DNA of 64,000 bases from Actinoplanes sp. SE50/110 (lineage in GTDB: Bacteria; Actinomycetota; Actinomycetes; Mycobacteriales; Micromonosporaceae). The notes below the pieces were generated by a model, which saw only the letters and a list, made by a program, of their open reading frames with translations, was not told where the DNA came from and ran no database searches. Position 1 is the first letter of the stretch. Every line of letters begins with the position of its first letter. This document shows, one piece after another, positions 24,909 through 33,373 of the stretch. The DNA is taken from NCBI RefSeq assembly GCF_900119315.1, contig NZ_LT827010.1, positions 6,854,494 to 6,918,493 of the forward strand. Direction: 5' to 3'. The position numbers were made by a program, and so were the translations under genes.

Positions 24909-26467
24909 GATGTCGCGCCCTTCAGCAGGTGGTCAGCCAGCGACTTCTTGTCGGTCTTGCCATTGGGGGTCAACGGCAGCGAGGCGACGACGTGGCAGTG
25001 CGACGGCACCTTCGCGGGCTCCAACCGGACCGACATCTCCCGGAGGACCTCCGGGCCCGTCAGTGCGGCGTCCACGAACATGACCAGGTCACCATCGGCG
25101 GTGGGCGGCAGGACCGCTGCCGCGCGCACGCCCGGGATGTCCACCGCAGCGGCCTCGATCTCGAGAACGCTGACTCGGGTACCCCGACGTTTGAAGAGGT
25201 CGTCGCGCCGACCCGCGAAGTAGAGATATCCCTCCGCGTCCAGGTACCCGTAGTCCCCGGTGTAAAGGGCGACCGTGCCGGTCTCGCGGTCGAGACGGAA
25301 GCGCTGCATGGTGAGCTCCGGCGCGTTCCAGTAGCCGGCCATGACATGGGGCCCCCGGACGACGATCTGCCCCGTCCGCCCAGGCGGCAGGGGCTGGTCG
25401 TCGTCGTCGACGATCGTGACGCTCGTACCGCCGAGCGGGCGACCTACGGAGGTCGGCCGGAGCAGCACTCCGTCGCCCTCCAGGATCGAGACGCGCTTGC
25501 ACTCGGTGATACCGAACATCAACCTGATCGTGACGTTCGGGAACGCCTTTTGAAGCTGTCGAATGAGGTCCTCGTTCAGGGCGGCGCCGGTGTTGGTGAT
25601 CATGCGAAGGCTCGTCTGGTCTGAGGTCCGTCCGGCAAGCCGGACCAGCATCTGACCGAGCGACGGGACGATGGGGACGACCGTCACCCCGTGTCGGCGG
25701 ATCCACTGCAGGAGCTGGAGGTCCGGGCTGTCCGCCGGCGGCACGAACACCTCACACCCGGCTATGGAAGCCAGGAGGAGTTGGTAGAGGCCGTAATCGA
25801 AGGAGAACGGGAGGCGGCACAGGACGACATCGTCTGTCTGGTAGCCCAGCTCCGCTGCGATGGCATGTGCGGCGAAGGCGACCTGCGCGTGCGGGCACAC
25901 CACTGCCTTCGGCAACGCGGTGCTACCGGACGTGTAGATGAGCAGCGCAAGGTCATTCGGTGCGGGTGTCGGTACCGCGGGCGCCGTCATCGGGAGCTTC
26001 CGCATCTGCTCGACGACCGCGCTGAGCGCGTGAACCGGTCGCTCGGTGACCTGGCTCATCAGCGGCACATCGGAATCCGTGGTGACCACGAGTCGCGGGT
26101 CCGCGTCCCCGATCACCGCGCGCAGATGGAACTGTCTCATTTCTGTGCTGATCGGCACCATGACAGCCCCGATGCGGGAGCAACCAAAAAGGATCGCCGC
26201 GAACTCGCGCGTATTTGTCAACCGTACCAATACGCGGTCGCCGCGCTGCACGCCGAGCTGGATCAGCCAGTTCGCGAAGCGAAAGCTCTGCCGCTGCAGC
26301 TCCGAGTAGCTCCAGCGCTCCGTGCCGTTGTTGATGGCGGAAGCTTCAGCGTTATTGGCGACCGCCGCATCGAGAGCGCTGTGCAATAAGGCGTCCTCGC
26401 CATTGTCCCCGCTGCGGCCCGGCGGGCAGCCGAGGTCAGCGTGTTCATCGATCTGTATGTTCCCCAC
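24905..26467 (-). CDS. Adenylate-forming acyl/aminoacyl ligase
   Basis: A 520-residue member of the AMP-dependent synthetase superfamily (acyl-CoA synthetase / NRPS adenylation). Core motifs: LIYTSGSTALPKAVV (A3), MFGITECKR (A5), ALYTGDYGYLD (A7 with catalytic Asp), GRRDDLFKRRGTRV (A8) and NGKTDKKSL (A10, catalytic Lys). It has no fused carrier domain, so it probably loads the separate carrier protein two genes downstream. The GTG start has an AGGA site about 6 bases upstream. First gene of the minus-strand operon 26467-18500 and divergent from the flavin reductase gene; substrate cannot be read from the pocket by eye. Confidence 0.9.
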   Translation of the reverse strand: MGNIQIDEHADLGCPPGRSGDNGEDALLHSALDAAVANNAEASAINNGTERWSYSELQRQSFRFANWLIQLGVQRGDRVLVRLTNTREFAAILFGCSRIGAVMVPISTEMRQFHLRAVIGDADPRLVVTTDSDVPLMSQVTERPVHALSAVVEQMRKLPMTAPAVPTPAPNDLALLIYTSGSTALPKAVVCPHAQVAFAAHAIAAELGYQTDDVVLCRLPFSFDYGLYQLLLASIAGCEVFVPPADSPDLQLLQWIRRHGVTVVPIVPSLGQMLVRLAGRTSDQTSLRMITNTGAALNEDLIRQLQKAFPNVTIRLMFGITECKRVSILEGDGVLLRPTSVGRPLGGTSVTIVDDDDQPLPPGRTGQIVVRGPHVMAGYWNAPELTMQRFRLDRETGTVALYTGDYGYLDAEGYLYFAGRRDDLFKRRGTRVSVLEIEAAAVDIPGVRAAAVLPPTADGDLVMFVDAALTGPEVLREMSVRLEPAKVPSHCHVVASLPLTPNGKTDKKSLADHLLKGATS

Positions 26468-27123
26468 AACCGTCCTGACTATCGGATATGCGTACCGGTG
26501 ACCCCGTCACCGGAATCGTCGGTCGACCCGCCGGTCCGTGGGGACGGGCCGTCATCGCGATGATGAATGTGGGGCCGGACGAATGGCGCAGCGAGCTCGC
26601 ACCGATATAGATCATATCAACCACGGGCCAGCCGGTGCCGCCCGCCCGACACAAAAGACTCAGCGGCGCATCGACCACGCTCCAATCCCGACGGATCGAT
26701 TCCCGAGCGCCGGTGTCGAGCGGCCCGGGCGCGGGAGGTCCGTTCGCCGAGGTCCCAGCGGGCTTGATGGCCTTCGTCGCGACATGCGGTCAACGCGGCC
26801 GGCTGAAGTTCACCACCGCGGCGCGGCCGACACAGGCGCATCTCTCCGCGGAAGCCGGCAGATCCCGGCGAAACGTCGCTTGAATCGGCGCCGGGCCCGT
26901 CGGCGTTGAGCTCGGTCGCCTCGCGACCGCGACCCCTCTGGGCGCCGTCACTCGCGCCGGGATGCTTGAATGGCACCCGTTCCGGTGACCTACGACGACA
27001 GTCGTGTGTCGACCCGCCGGCCGCATCGCCGGCCGCCGTCCACTGAAGAGCACGCTCGCCGTGCCGGCCGGACGCCTCGAAGCCCATGCTCCCAGCCATC
27101 GACACCAAGGAGACGATGCGACG
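26468..27123. promoter_or_regulatory. Divergent promoter region with inverted repeat
   Basis: A 656-base region between the ligase gene (leftward) and flavin reductase gene (rightward). It holds a 15-base inverted repeat GATAT-N5-ATATC at 26604-26618, AT-rich against a GC-rich background and 137 bases upstream of the ligase start, a candidate regulator site. Frames across the region lack start signals and domains. Confidence 0.4.
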
Positions 27124-27618
27124 TTGTCCGGAAGCGAGCCTCACCACGACGGCAGCACGCGTGAGTTGCGCGACCTTATGCGCCAGGTGGCATTTTCTGT
27201 GAGCGTAGTCACTGTTGCCGGGCACTCACCGCGTGCCTTCACCGCAACGTCGTTCACTTCTGTGGAGATCGATCCACCGCTGATTTCCGTGTGTGTGAGT
27301 CAAGATGGATCAGCATGGCCGACCTTACGGGACGCCTCGCACATCGCCGTCAATGTTCTCTCTGAAGATCAGGAGGATGTGGCTCGACTCTTCGCCACAC
27401 CCGGCATCGACAGGCTTGCCATCCATGGCGACTGGCGACCGGGTGAACAGGGATGCCCGTTGCTGGGGTCAGTCCTGGCGCACCTGGAGTGCAAGGTCGC
27501 CCATTATGTGGAGGCCGGCCGACACGCGATCGTGCTGGCCACGCCCACCAGTCTCGCCTGGCGGGAGGGGCGCCCGCTGATGCGGCACGGCGGCACCTAC
27601 ACGGCACTTGCCTACTAG
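27124..27618 (+). CDS. Flavin reductase (NAD(P)H:flavin oxidoreductase, HpaC-like)
   Basis: A 164-residue flavin-reductase-domain protein: LMRQVAFSVSVVTVAGHSPRAFTATSFTSVEIDPPLISVCV is the classic FMN-binding start, followed by FAVNVLSEDQ-type IAVNVLSEDQ, GCPLLGSVLAHLECKV and HAIVLATP. It supplies reduced flavin to a flavin-dependent oxygenase or halogenase, or directly reduces a cofactor. The start is a TTG at 27124 about 11 bases after AAGGAG; no in-frame ATG precedes it within range. No obvious two-component monooxygenase is in the window, so its partner may lie elsewhere or it may serve the acyl-CoA dehydrogenase operon opposite. Confidence 0.82.
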   Translation: MSGSEPHHDGSTRELRDLMRQVAFSVSVVTVAGHSPRAFTATSFTSVEIDPPLISVCVSQDGSAWPTLRDASHIAVNVLSEDQEDVARLFATPGIDRLAIHGDWRPGEQGCPLLGSVLAHLECKVAHYVEAGRHAIVLATPTSLAWREGRPLMRHGGTYTALAY

Positions 27619-27625
27619 TGCCTTG

Positions 27626-27838
27626 TCACGGTCTTCGACGGCGTCTGCATTTCGGTTGCGTGCGGTGGGCTTGGCAGGTCGGGCAGGTGCCGAGCAGGTG
27701 CGGCAGGCATCGGCGTACACCGTAGAGGGTCATTGCGGCGCAACGGTTCTTGTGTCCAGTCCCTGCAGGATGCAGGAGGCTCGGGCGGCCGAGACCGATC
27801 CAGGTCCGGCCTCCACAGTGGTCCAGGCCGAGGCGCAC
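27626..27838 (-). pseudogene. Remnant of an IS701-like transposase C-terminus
   Basis: An open minus-strand stretch reading GLDHCGGRTWIGLGR, then CAAMTLYGVRRCLPHLLGTCPTCQ. The first part resembles the GLDHxEGR(T/S)W.GWH motif near the end of IS701-type transposases and the second the final Leu-rich helix and C-P-T-C tail. The usual segment between them is shortened and no N-terminal part is present, so this is a decayed fragment. It marks a past insertion between blocks 2 and 3. Confidence 0.45.
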
Positions 27839-28503
27839 CTATCGCCCTTTGGCCCCACCGGGTGGAGGATGGTTGATCTCTGCTGTAGGTTGCTCCGAGC
27901 GCCTGGATCAGTCGGGCGTGGATTCGGTATTCCGTAACGGGGGGCTCTTGCTTGTGTGCGTCACCACGGGGCTATCATTCGGTGGACGTGAATGTCGCCG
28001 TCGTCAGGAACAGAGTCACGTCGCGAGCCCAGGGCGTCGTCGCGTGCTTCCCCGCACGGCCGGAGAATGCGGTCGGGGATCCCGAACATAAACTCATCGC
28101 AACGGTACAGGCCGTCTCTGGCCTCCCCCATGTCCGCCGAGCGAGCCAAAGCAGTGCAGCGTGTCACCGTCCGTGTACGGCCATGGCGAGCATTCTCTTT
28201 CGGGCCAAGCGCAGGGCGACGCTCTCGCTCTGTCGAGATTGCGTTAGAACCTTGGCGGTATGCCCAAGGGGCGACGCGCCGGGGGTTTTGCAGCGCCAGT
28301 CGCCTGTCTGACTGAGCGCTAACGCAGCGCGAATCGCGTGTCCTTCGGCATGCAATTCGCCGGCGTGCGGCCGATGCGTCGGACTCCGCTGCCGGATTGC
28401 GAAATTCTGCCGATCTACGAATCGTGCGATCAGGTGCTAATGCACCTTCATGTCTTGACGGCGCGGCATTTCTGTACCGCGCGTGCGTTGGTGAGGAGAG
28501 GTA
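27839..28503. other. Intergenic region upstream of cyclitol operon
   Basis: A 665-base region with no supportable gene on either strand. It must contain the promoter of the 28504-35589 operon. A TTGACG (28455-28460) is present but no matching -10 box at proper distance; a GAGGAGAGG ribosome site ends the region just before the aminotransferase ATG. Confidence 0.5.
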
Positions 28504-29793
28504 ATGATGAACAGGCTCGCCATCAGGGGCGGAGAGGCCGTCCGAACTGCGCCCTGGCCGGTGTGGCCACGTCCCGCAGAAGGCGCGAGTCAGGCGCTGG
28601 AAACCGTGCTCCACTCCGGCCGATGGGCCATCAGCGGCCCGTACCGTGGCACGGAGTCGTTTGAGCGGCAGTTCGCTCGCGCGTTTGCGGCCTATAACGA
28701 CTCAGCGCACTGCATTCCAACAGCCAGCGGCACGGCGAGCCTGATGATCGCGCTGGAGGCCTGCGGTGTCGGCGCCGGCGATGAGGTCATTACGCCAGGC
28801 ATCTCGTGGGTGGCGTCGCTGTCCACCATCACGGCGGTCAACGCGATCCCGGTCATCGTCGACGTGAACCCTGACACGCTGTGTATCGACCCGGACGCGG
28901 TCGAGGCCGCGATAACACCCCGGACGAAGGCGATTATCGCCGTACATCTATATAGCGCGGTTGCCGACCTGGACCGCTTGAGCGCGATCGCGGACAAGTA
29001 CGACATCACCCTGATCGAGGATGCGGCGCAGGCTCACGGCGCTGCCCATCGCGACCGCAAGGTCGGCACGATCGGTGCCGTCGGGGCGTTCAGCATGCAG
29101 CACAGCAAGGTCCTGACCAGCGGCGAAGGCGGAGCGACGATTACCTCCGACGGAGGACTCGCCCGGCGGATGGAGCAACTGCGTGCCGACGGTCGGTGCT
29201 TGGCAAAAGTCCCTCCGAGGCCGGGATGGATGGAGCTGGAGCAGGTCGGCGAGCAGATGGGCAGCAATCGTTGCCTTTCGGAATTTCAGGCTGCCGTTCT
29301 GGTCGCACAGCTCACTGCGCTGGATGCACAGAACGCGACTCGAGCACGCAACGCGATGCTGCTCGACAAGCTTCTCGCCGACGACGGTTGCCGCCCTCAG
29401 CAGACTTCTTCAGGTACGACGGCGCGTACCTATTACGCGTACGCTGTTTCGCTTCCGGAGGGTGCGCTGCCGGGCGTGCCGCGTGAGCTGGTAGGCGAGG
29501 CGATCAGTGCTGAGCTGGGTTTCCCGGTGAAGCCGCCTTACCTGACGCTGTCGCGAAGCAAGCTCTACCGTCCAGAGACGAGGCGTCGTTTCGCACTAGG
29601 CGCAGACCACCTCCGCAGGTTGGACACATCCCGGTTCGAGCTGCCCGAATGTGACGCGGCGAACGGCCGTGTGCTTACCTTCCACCACGCCGCATTGCTC
29701 GGCGACGAGGCGGATATGCACGACATTGCCGCGGCGTTCGCCAAGGTCCTTCGCAACGGCGCCGTGCTCTCTTCGGTGGCGACGGGGTCCTGA
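28504..29793 (+). CDS. DegT/DnrJ/EryC1/StrS-family aminotransferase
   Basis: A 429-residue PLP aminotransferase of the sugar/cyclitol aminotransferase family. Motifs: SGRWAISGPYRGTESFERQFARAF, IPTASGTASLMIALEACGVGAGDEVITPGISWVAS, LIEDAAQAHGA (Asp that contacts the PLP ring) and SMQHSKVLTSGEGG, where K of SKVLT is the Schiff-base lysine. Long length and the N-terminal RGGEAVRTAPWPVWP resemble the glutamine-dependent cyclitol aminotransferases (StsC/BtrR type) and AHBA synthases. With a valiolone-synthase-like cyclase in the operon, amination of a cyclic C7 ketone is the best hypothesis. The strong GAGGAGAGG site supports the start at 28504 (a second ATG follows immediately). Confidence 0.88.
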   Translation: MMNRLAIRGGEAVRTAPWPVWPRPAEGASQALETVLHSGRWAISGPYRGTESFERQFARAFAAYNDSAHCIPTASGTASLMIALEACGVGAGDEVITPGISWVASLSTITAVNAIPVIVDVNPDTLCIDPDAVEAAITPRTKAIIAVHLYSAVADLDRLSAIADKYDITLIEDAAQAHGAAHRDRKVGTIGAVGAFSMQHSKVLTSGEGGATITSDGGLARRMEQLRADGRCLAKVPPRPGWMELEQVGEQMGSNRCLSEFQAAVLVAQLTALDAQNATRARNAMLLDKLLADDGCRPQQTSSGTTARTYYAYAVSLPEGALPGVPRELVGEAISAELGFPVKPPYLTLSRSKLYRPETRRRFALGADHLRRLDTSRFELPECDAANGRVLTFHHAALLGDEADMHDIAAAFAKVLRNGAVLSSVATGS

Positions 29794-29797
29794 GGTC

Positions 29798-31432
29798 GTG
29801 CTACTCGATGCCACGGTGCGTCCGGCCGGCGGCGCCGCGCCGTTGTGGACGCCGGACAGGCTCTGGTCCCAAGGCCCCAGTGTCTTTCTTCATGACCAGG
29901 CTACGGACGGCGTCCACGAGGCACACCTCGCGCACGGCGACGAGCCTGTGCTCCGGTTCGGTCACTGGCACTCGCAGGAAGCTTGGTGGGCGCTGCAGCT
30001 GGGACGGACGCGCGCCGCGCACCTTCAACGTCACCTGGCCGGCCTGCCGAACGGGGCTCGGACGCGGGTGAGTGCGGTCGCCGCGTGGACGGAGAACCTC
30101 AGCCTTGTCGCGCTGAACGACTATGACGAGGTCGACCCACCGAGCCTGGTCCTTTTCATCGGCGACCGGATCAGCCACGTGGTGACCCTCGACCGAGAGT
30201 ACGCGGCACACGTGGGCGACGCCTGTTTCGCCTCACCAGAGCGCATAGTCGTCACCGACGACTATCTTCATCTGGTTCAGTGTCTCGACCTCTCCGGCAG
30301 GATCCTCTGGCGCCGAGGCGAACGCGGCAAGCCGGGTGCCGACATAGCAGCGCTGTTCACGCCGATCGCCTGCTGTGCTCTCGACGGCACGATCGTGATC
30401 GCCAATCGGCGGTCCTCAGACCTGATCACGCTCGATCTCGATGGAAACGTCATTCAGGCGAGCATTCCCGGCGCGCACGTGCGTTCGGCGAGTGCGATGA
30501 CAGCCTTGGATGACAAACATGCCCTGATCTCCGATGCGTATGCGGGCAGCCTCCACCTGCTGACCGCGAACAGGGACAGGTGGACGCTCGAGAACGTCGC
30601 CCACCCGGAGCCGACGCCTGCCACCGGCGAATTCTCGTTCCCTCGTGCAATCCTGTCCGTCGACGAGCGGCTGCTGATCGCGGACACGAACAACAGCCGC
30701 CTTCTGTGCTTTCCCGGTGATCCGCCGCTGGCGCTGCCCGTGCCCGGCTGGCCCCGTTCCGCCATCGTGGTGGACGACGCCGTGCTGGTTGCCGACGGCC
30801 TCGGCAGCGTCCTTCGTAAACATCCGCGACACCTGTCAGCGGACACGCCGGGGATCCCTCTGGAGGTGCGCGATCGGCAGGGTCGTCCCGTCGCTCTGGC
30901 TGATCCACACCATCTTGCTCACCACGACGCGAACAGCTTCTGGTTGACGGACAGCTCCCTCAATGACGTGTTGTTGATCACGCTTGACGGCACCGTGTCA
31001 TGGCGCTGGACCGAAAGCCCGTTGGCAGACCTGGCGCCACTGTCCGACCCGCACCAGACCCTCCCGCTGACGGGAACGGACGAAATACTCGTCGTCGACT
31101 CGCTGAACCATCGGGTGCTCCAGGCTGCACCGAGCACGGGGGCGTTCCGGGCAGTGCTCGGAGACGACGCAGAAGAGGCGATCGAATACCCTCGTTTCCT
31201 GCTCCCCATCCCCGATGGCTGGCTTCTTTCCTCAGAAAGTCCGGGTTGCCTTTCGACCTTTGACTCGAAATGGCGGCACCGTGCCCAGCTCGCGGTCCAC
31301 CCCGCGGACTCGCCCCGGCCGGTCCACATGGCAGAACCGCCACGGGCGCTGTTCGCCACGGCGGACTTCCTGTATGTCCCGGACTTCATGAGAGGAGTGG
31401 TGTATGTCGCCCGGCAGACTGGACAGCCGTAG
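29798..31432 (+). CDS. NHL-like beta-propeller protein
   Basis: A 544-residue protein built of repeated beta-propeller blades of NHL/SMP-30 style. Recurrent units such as FSFPRAILSVDERLLIADTNNSRLLCF, PGWPRSAIVVDDAVLVADGLGSVLRK, HLAHHDANSFWLTDSSLNDVLLITLDG and LTGTDEILVVDSLNHRVLQ are visible, with the first about 90 residues more irregular. No signal peptide, so cytoplasmic. GTG start 4 bases after the aminotransferase stop; the 3' end overlaps the next gene by 29 bases. Propellers of this kind can be scaffolds, lactonases or lyases; none is standard in C7N cyclitol clusters, so it is a distinctive component of this operon. Confidence 0.75.
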   Translation: MLLDATVRPAGGAAPLWTPDRLWSQGPSVFLHDQATDGVHEAHLAHGDEPVLRFGHWHSQEAWWALQLGRTRAAHLQRHLAGLPNGARTRVSAVAAWTENLSLVALNDYDEVDPPSLVLFIGDRISHVVTLDREYAAHVGDACFASPERIVVTDDYLHLVQCLDLSGRILWRRGERGKPGADIAALFTPIACCALDGTIVIANRRSSDLITLDLDGNVIQASIPGAHVRSASAMTALDDKHALISDAYAGSLHLLTANRDRWTLENVAHPEPTPATGEFSFPRAILSVDERLLIADTNNSRLLCFPGDPPLALPVPGWPRSAIVVDDAVLVADGLGSVLRKHPRHLSADTPGIPLEVRDRQGRPVALADPHHLAHHDANSFWLTDSSLNDVLLITLDGTVSWRWTESPLADLAPLSDPHQTLPLTGTDEILVVDSLNHRVLQAAPSTGAFRAVLGDDAEEAIEYPRFLLPIPDGWLLSSESPGCLSTFDSKWRHRAQLAVHPADSPRPVHMAEPPRALFATADFLYVPDFMRGVVYVARQTGQP

Positions 31433-32390
31433 GTTCTTTGATGCGGCCTATACACGCCGGTTCCTTCGTGAAGAGCTGACCACCGTTGATGGTAAGGCTG
31501 ACGCTTATGCCGTAGAGGCTCGCTTCCGTCAGACGCTTTACGCCTGCGCCCAAGCCACCCATGCCGACGACAGCGGGCTGGGTATGCAGATCCGTCAAGT
31601 CGGCCTCGGCATGTTCCGGCCAGACGCGATCGCCGCCGGGAAGGCCGTACCCACTCTCGAGTATCTGCGTCGGTTCGACTGCCACCCGTACGCATACTTC
31701 CCGGTTCAGATCACCGCGAAGGAGTACGAGGAGATCTGGAGATACCAGCTCAACGTGGCATCCGGTGAGCGACTGGCGCTACTCGATCTGATGTTCTCGT
31801 GGTCGCAGTCCATCCTGGTCCAGTTCCGCCGCACCGCGGCGGTGATAGACGTACCGGTCACCGTGCTGATGGCAGACGTCAAGGGGCCTGCGGATCCGGT
31901 GAACCGCGAAGGCTGGGAACTCCGCGCACACCTTGCCAGCCCCAGTCGGGTGGAGACCTACTTCCACACCGCCGACGAACCGGCGGACGTGGTGCGCGAC
32001 GGCGGACTTCTCCTCGGCGCGCGAAGGTTCGCAGAAATGCTGGCCGAACCCTGCGATGAAGCGCGCGACGTCGCAGGCGCCATCGCCCGCCTCGCCTCGA
32101 CGATCGCCACCGATGCTCGTGCGGCGGAGGCCACATCCGACGCGACCGTCTCGCCCGGCATCGTAGATCCAGATCCCCTCGTGGAGATCGACCTTGCCAA
32201 AAGCCGGCGAGTCGACACCTGGCAGATCATCAGGCATTTCGGCGCCGCGTGCGAGATGTACAGCGGACCAGGTCGGCCCACCATCTGGCAGGCAGGCTCT
32301 GACGGATGGTGGAACCGTGTCGGGCTGCTCGCAGATCGGGACAAGTGGCTGACAGCAACTGCCCTGGGGGATGGGACGGATCAGCGTTGA
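31404..32390 (+). CDS. Nucleoside-diphosphate-kinase-fold protein, paralogue 2
   Basis: A 328-residue protein sharing with the block 1 protein (4117-5121) a divergent NDK region: MFRPDAIAAG (residues 70-79), EEIWRYQLNVASGERLALLDLM (109-130) and TYFHTADEPADVVRDGG with H188 at the position of the NDK phospho-histidine. The segment HTADEPADVVR is identical in both proteins. The C-terminal 100 residues (VDPDPLVEIDLAKSRRVDTWQIIRHFGAACEMYSGPG) are additional. It starts inside the propeller gene and its stop overlaps the kinase start (TTGA). In C7-cyclitol routes a phosphotransfer step at this point would suit activation of the cyclitol; biochemical function is inferred. Confidence 0.68.
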   Translation: MSPGRLDSRRFFDAAYTRRFLREELTTVDGKADAYAVEARFRQTLYACAQATHADDSGLGMQIRQVGLGMFRPDAIAAGKAVPTLEYLRRFDCHPYAYFPVQITAKEYEEIWRYQLNVASGERLALLDLMFSWSQSILVQFRRTAAVIDVPVTVLMADVKGPADPVNREGWELRAHLASPSRVETYFHTADEPADVVRDGGLLLGARRFAEMLAEPCDEARDVAGAIARLASTIATDARAAEATSDATVSPGIVDPDPLVEIDLAKSRRVDTWQIIRHFGAACEMYSGPGRPTIWQAGSDGWWNRVGLLADRDKWLTATALGDGTDQR

Positions 32391-33373
32391 CAACACCGGT
32401 GCTTGTCTTCGATCTAGGCGGAACGTGGTTTCGAGTCGGCCTTTCGCACATCGACGGAAGCGTCACTCTGCTGGGCAGGTATCCTGCCATCAGTCGTGCG
32501 ACACATCCGGAACTGCCGGTGGCCGAACTGCAGCAACGAATGGTCTCGTTCATCGTCGACGAATGTGTCCGACATGCGTCGACTGACGTGGGAATCTCCA
32601 TCGGCGCCGCAGTCAACGGTCACACCGGCCTGGTCCTGAGCAGCGCGCCCCTGTGGGGGCCCGGTACCTGGGAGCTGCCGCTGACGCAGAAGCTGTGTGA
32701 AGCGCTTCCCGCGGTTCGGTACTCGGTGGTCAACGACGTTTCGGCACAGGCACTGTCGCTGCTGGACGAAACGGCCTCAAGTGACTCCATGGCGGCAGCG
32801 CTCACCGTCAGCTCCGGCATCGCATACCGCACGATAGATCTCGCCTCCGGCCATATCCCTCTCGATCCCGACCACGGGGTTCAAGGCGAGATCGGGCACC
32901 TGCCGAGCGCTTTCCCTTGGCGTGGGACCTATCTCAGCGCCGTGTGCGAATGCGGCGTTCAGGACCATGTGAGCGCGTTTTCCTCCGGCCGGGCGATCGA
33001 GCAGTTGTTGCCTCGACTGGCTGGACCCGACTGGAACATCGCCGCCTTCGGGGAAGCGTGTCGAAGCGGTGACGCACTGGCCCTGGAGCTGCTTGACGCC
33101 TTCACTCTCCCGCTCAGCACGGTCCTGCTGTATCAGGCCACGCTGAATCCACAGGTTCGGCACACGGTACTGCTCGGCGGCGTAGTCGACGAACTCGGCG
33201 AAATCTACCGGGACAGCGTTCTGAAGAACCTTGCACGGCTGGGGTTGTACGAGGTCACGTCCCGTGACTCTGGATATTTTGATCGACGTATCAAAATCGG
33301 AAATGGCGACGGACTCGAGGCATTGAAAGGGGCGGGGTTATACGCCCGAAGGAACGGGAGGGCGATTCAATGA
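32387..33373 (+). CDS. ROK-family sugar/cyclitol kinase
   Basis: A 328-residue ASKHA kinase of the ROK family. It has VFDLGGTWFRVGL at the N-terminus (phosphate-binding loop 1), AAVNGHTGLVLSSAPLWGPG, VVNDVSAQALS (catalytic-base Asp region), and GEIGHLP...CECGVQDHVSAFSSGRAIEQ, a partly degenerate form of the ROK zinc motif CxCGxxGCxE. In acarbose and validamycin pathways a ROK-like kinase (AcbM/ValC type) phosphorylates C-7 of the valiolone-derived cyclitol, so the same role is likely here. TTG start coupled to the previous stop; stop overlaps the cyclase start by ATGA. Confidence 0.82.
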   Translation: MTTPVLVFDLGGTWFRVGLSHIDGSVTLLGRYPAISRATHPELPVAELQQRMVSFIVDECVRHASTDVGISIGAAVNGHTGLVLSSAPLWGPGTWELPLTQKLCEALPAVRYSVVNDVSAQALSLLDETASSDSMAAALTVSSGIAYRTIDLASGHIPLDPDHGVQGEIGHLPSAFPWRGTYLSAVCECGVQDHVSAFSSGRAIEQLLPRLAGPDWNIAAFGEACRSGDALALELLDAFTLPLSTVLLYQATLNPQVRHTVLLGGVVDELGEIYRDSVLKNLARLGLYEVTSRDSGYFDRRIKIGNGDGLEALKGAGLYARRNGRAIQ

